6,074 bases of DNA from assembly GCA_900547135.1 (NCBI GenBank), contig URFJ01000115.1:1-6074 (forward strand), written 5' to 3'. Position numbers and translations under genes: made by a program. Of this stretch, positions 6,006-6,074 are shown in pieces (within the stretch, counting starts at the first letter, position 1; every line of letters begins with the position of its first letter). Source of the DNA: an uncultured Eubacteriales bacterium. Lineage in GTDB: Bacteria; Bacillota; Clostridia; Christensenellales; CAG-138. The notes below the pieces were generated by a model, which was given only the letters and a program-made list of their open reading frames with translations, did no database searches and was not told where the DNA came from.

Positions 6006-6059
6006 CCGGAAAGCTTAAATTAATAGGGCAATTCTTGCCTGCCCCGCCACGTTTTCCGG
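6006..6059 (+). other. nested inverted repeat at the right edge
   Basis: CCGGAAA (6006-6012) pairs with TTTCCGG (6053-6059), and inside it GGGCA (6026-6030) pairs with TGCCC (6040-6044). Just upstream are -10-like hexamers TATACT (5991-5996) and TATAAA (5998-6003), without a good -35. It could be the structured leader of a gene beyond the window or simply a hairpin; strand is a guess. Confidence 0.3.
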
Positions 6060-6074
6060 CATAACCGTCTAAAA

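Larger units (their letters stand above)
5407..6074. other. gene-free stretch, no supported product
   Basis: I see no gene here that I can support. Short open frames exist, for example 5469-5606 (+, 45 codons), 5622-5690 (+, 22 codons) and 5620-5934 (-, TTG start, 104 codons). None has a well-placed ribosome site or a recognisable domain, and the longest has a composition unlike the neighbouring genes. An AGGAGG at 5911-5916 precedes ATG 5927, but that frame stops after four codons. Structured bits are a perfect 16-base palindrome at 5696-5711 and a nested inverted repeat at 6006-6059. It may be a long intergenic region or a decayed remnant; no copy of the dispersed repeat is present. Confidence 0.5.

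Overview
The window looks like a piece of chromosome from a mid-GC member of the Clostridia (Bacillota). The reasons are strong GGAGG-type ribosome sites, sigma-A-like promoters, a MnmG of the clostridial flavour, a BlaI/M56 regulator-protease pair, and a small methyltransferase of a type I associate with clostridia. The taxon is inferred from protein flavour, not from a marker gene.

Layout, left to right. (1) 1-1090, minus: the N-terminal 363 codons of mnmG (tRNA wobble-uridine modification), cut by the left edge. (2) 1091-1653: a gene-free stretch holding a weak mnmG promoter, copy 1 of a ~140-bp dispersed repeat, a small hairpin with a direct repeat, and the terminator of the next operon. 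(3) 1654-3614, minus: a two-gene operon, a BlaI/MecI-family repressor followed by an M56 (BlaR1-type) membrane zinc protease, overlapping by ATGA. Its well-formed promoter carries repeated GTTTAA/TTAAAC half-sites that look like the repressor's operator. (4) 3717-3864: copy 2 of the repeat, same orientation, between the divergent promoters of the blaI-like operon and a GNAT gene. (5) 3973-4500, plus: a GNAT N-acetyltransferase with its own promoter. (6) 4501-4682: a short convergent intergenic region with hairpins. (7) 4683-5312, minus: a class I SAM-dependent methyltransferase with a near-consensus promoter. (8) 5407-6074: about 670 bp with no gene I can support, holding a perfect 16-nt palindrome and, at the right end, a nested inverted repeat.

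How the parts relate. The repressor and protease should form one signal-responsive module: the protease senses something outside the membrane and relieves repression of its own operon. The sensor domain is not a penicillin-binding domain, so beta-lactam sensing is not indicated. The GNAT and methyltransferase genes have separate promoters and no visible shared operator, so a joint pathway is not supported.

The least explained feature is the repeat pair. The two copies are about three-quarters identical by eye, directly repeated, and flank the regulator operon. Each can fold end to end into a long imperfect hairpin whose pairings are largely kept despite sequence differences. This could be a small non-autonomous mobile element or a structured RNA family.
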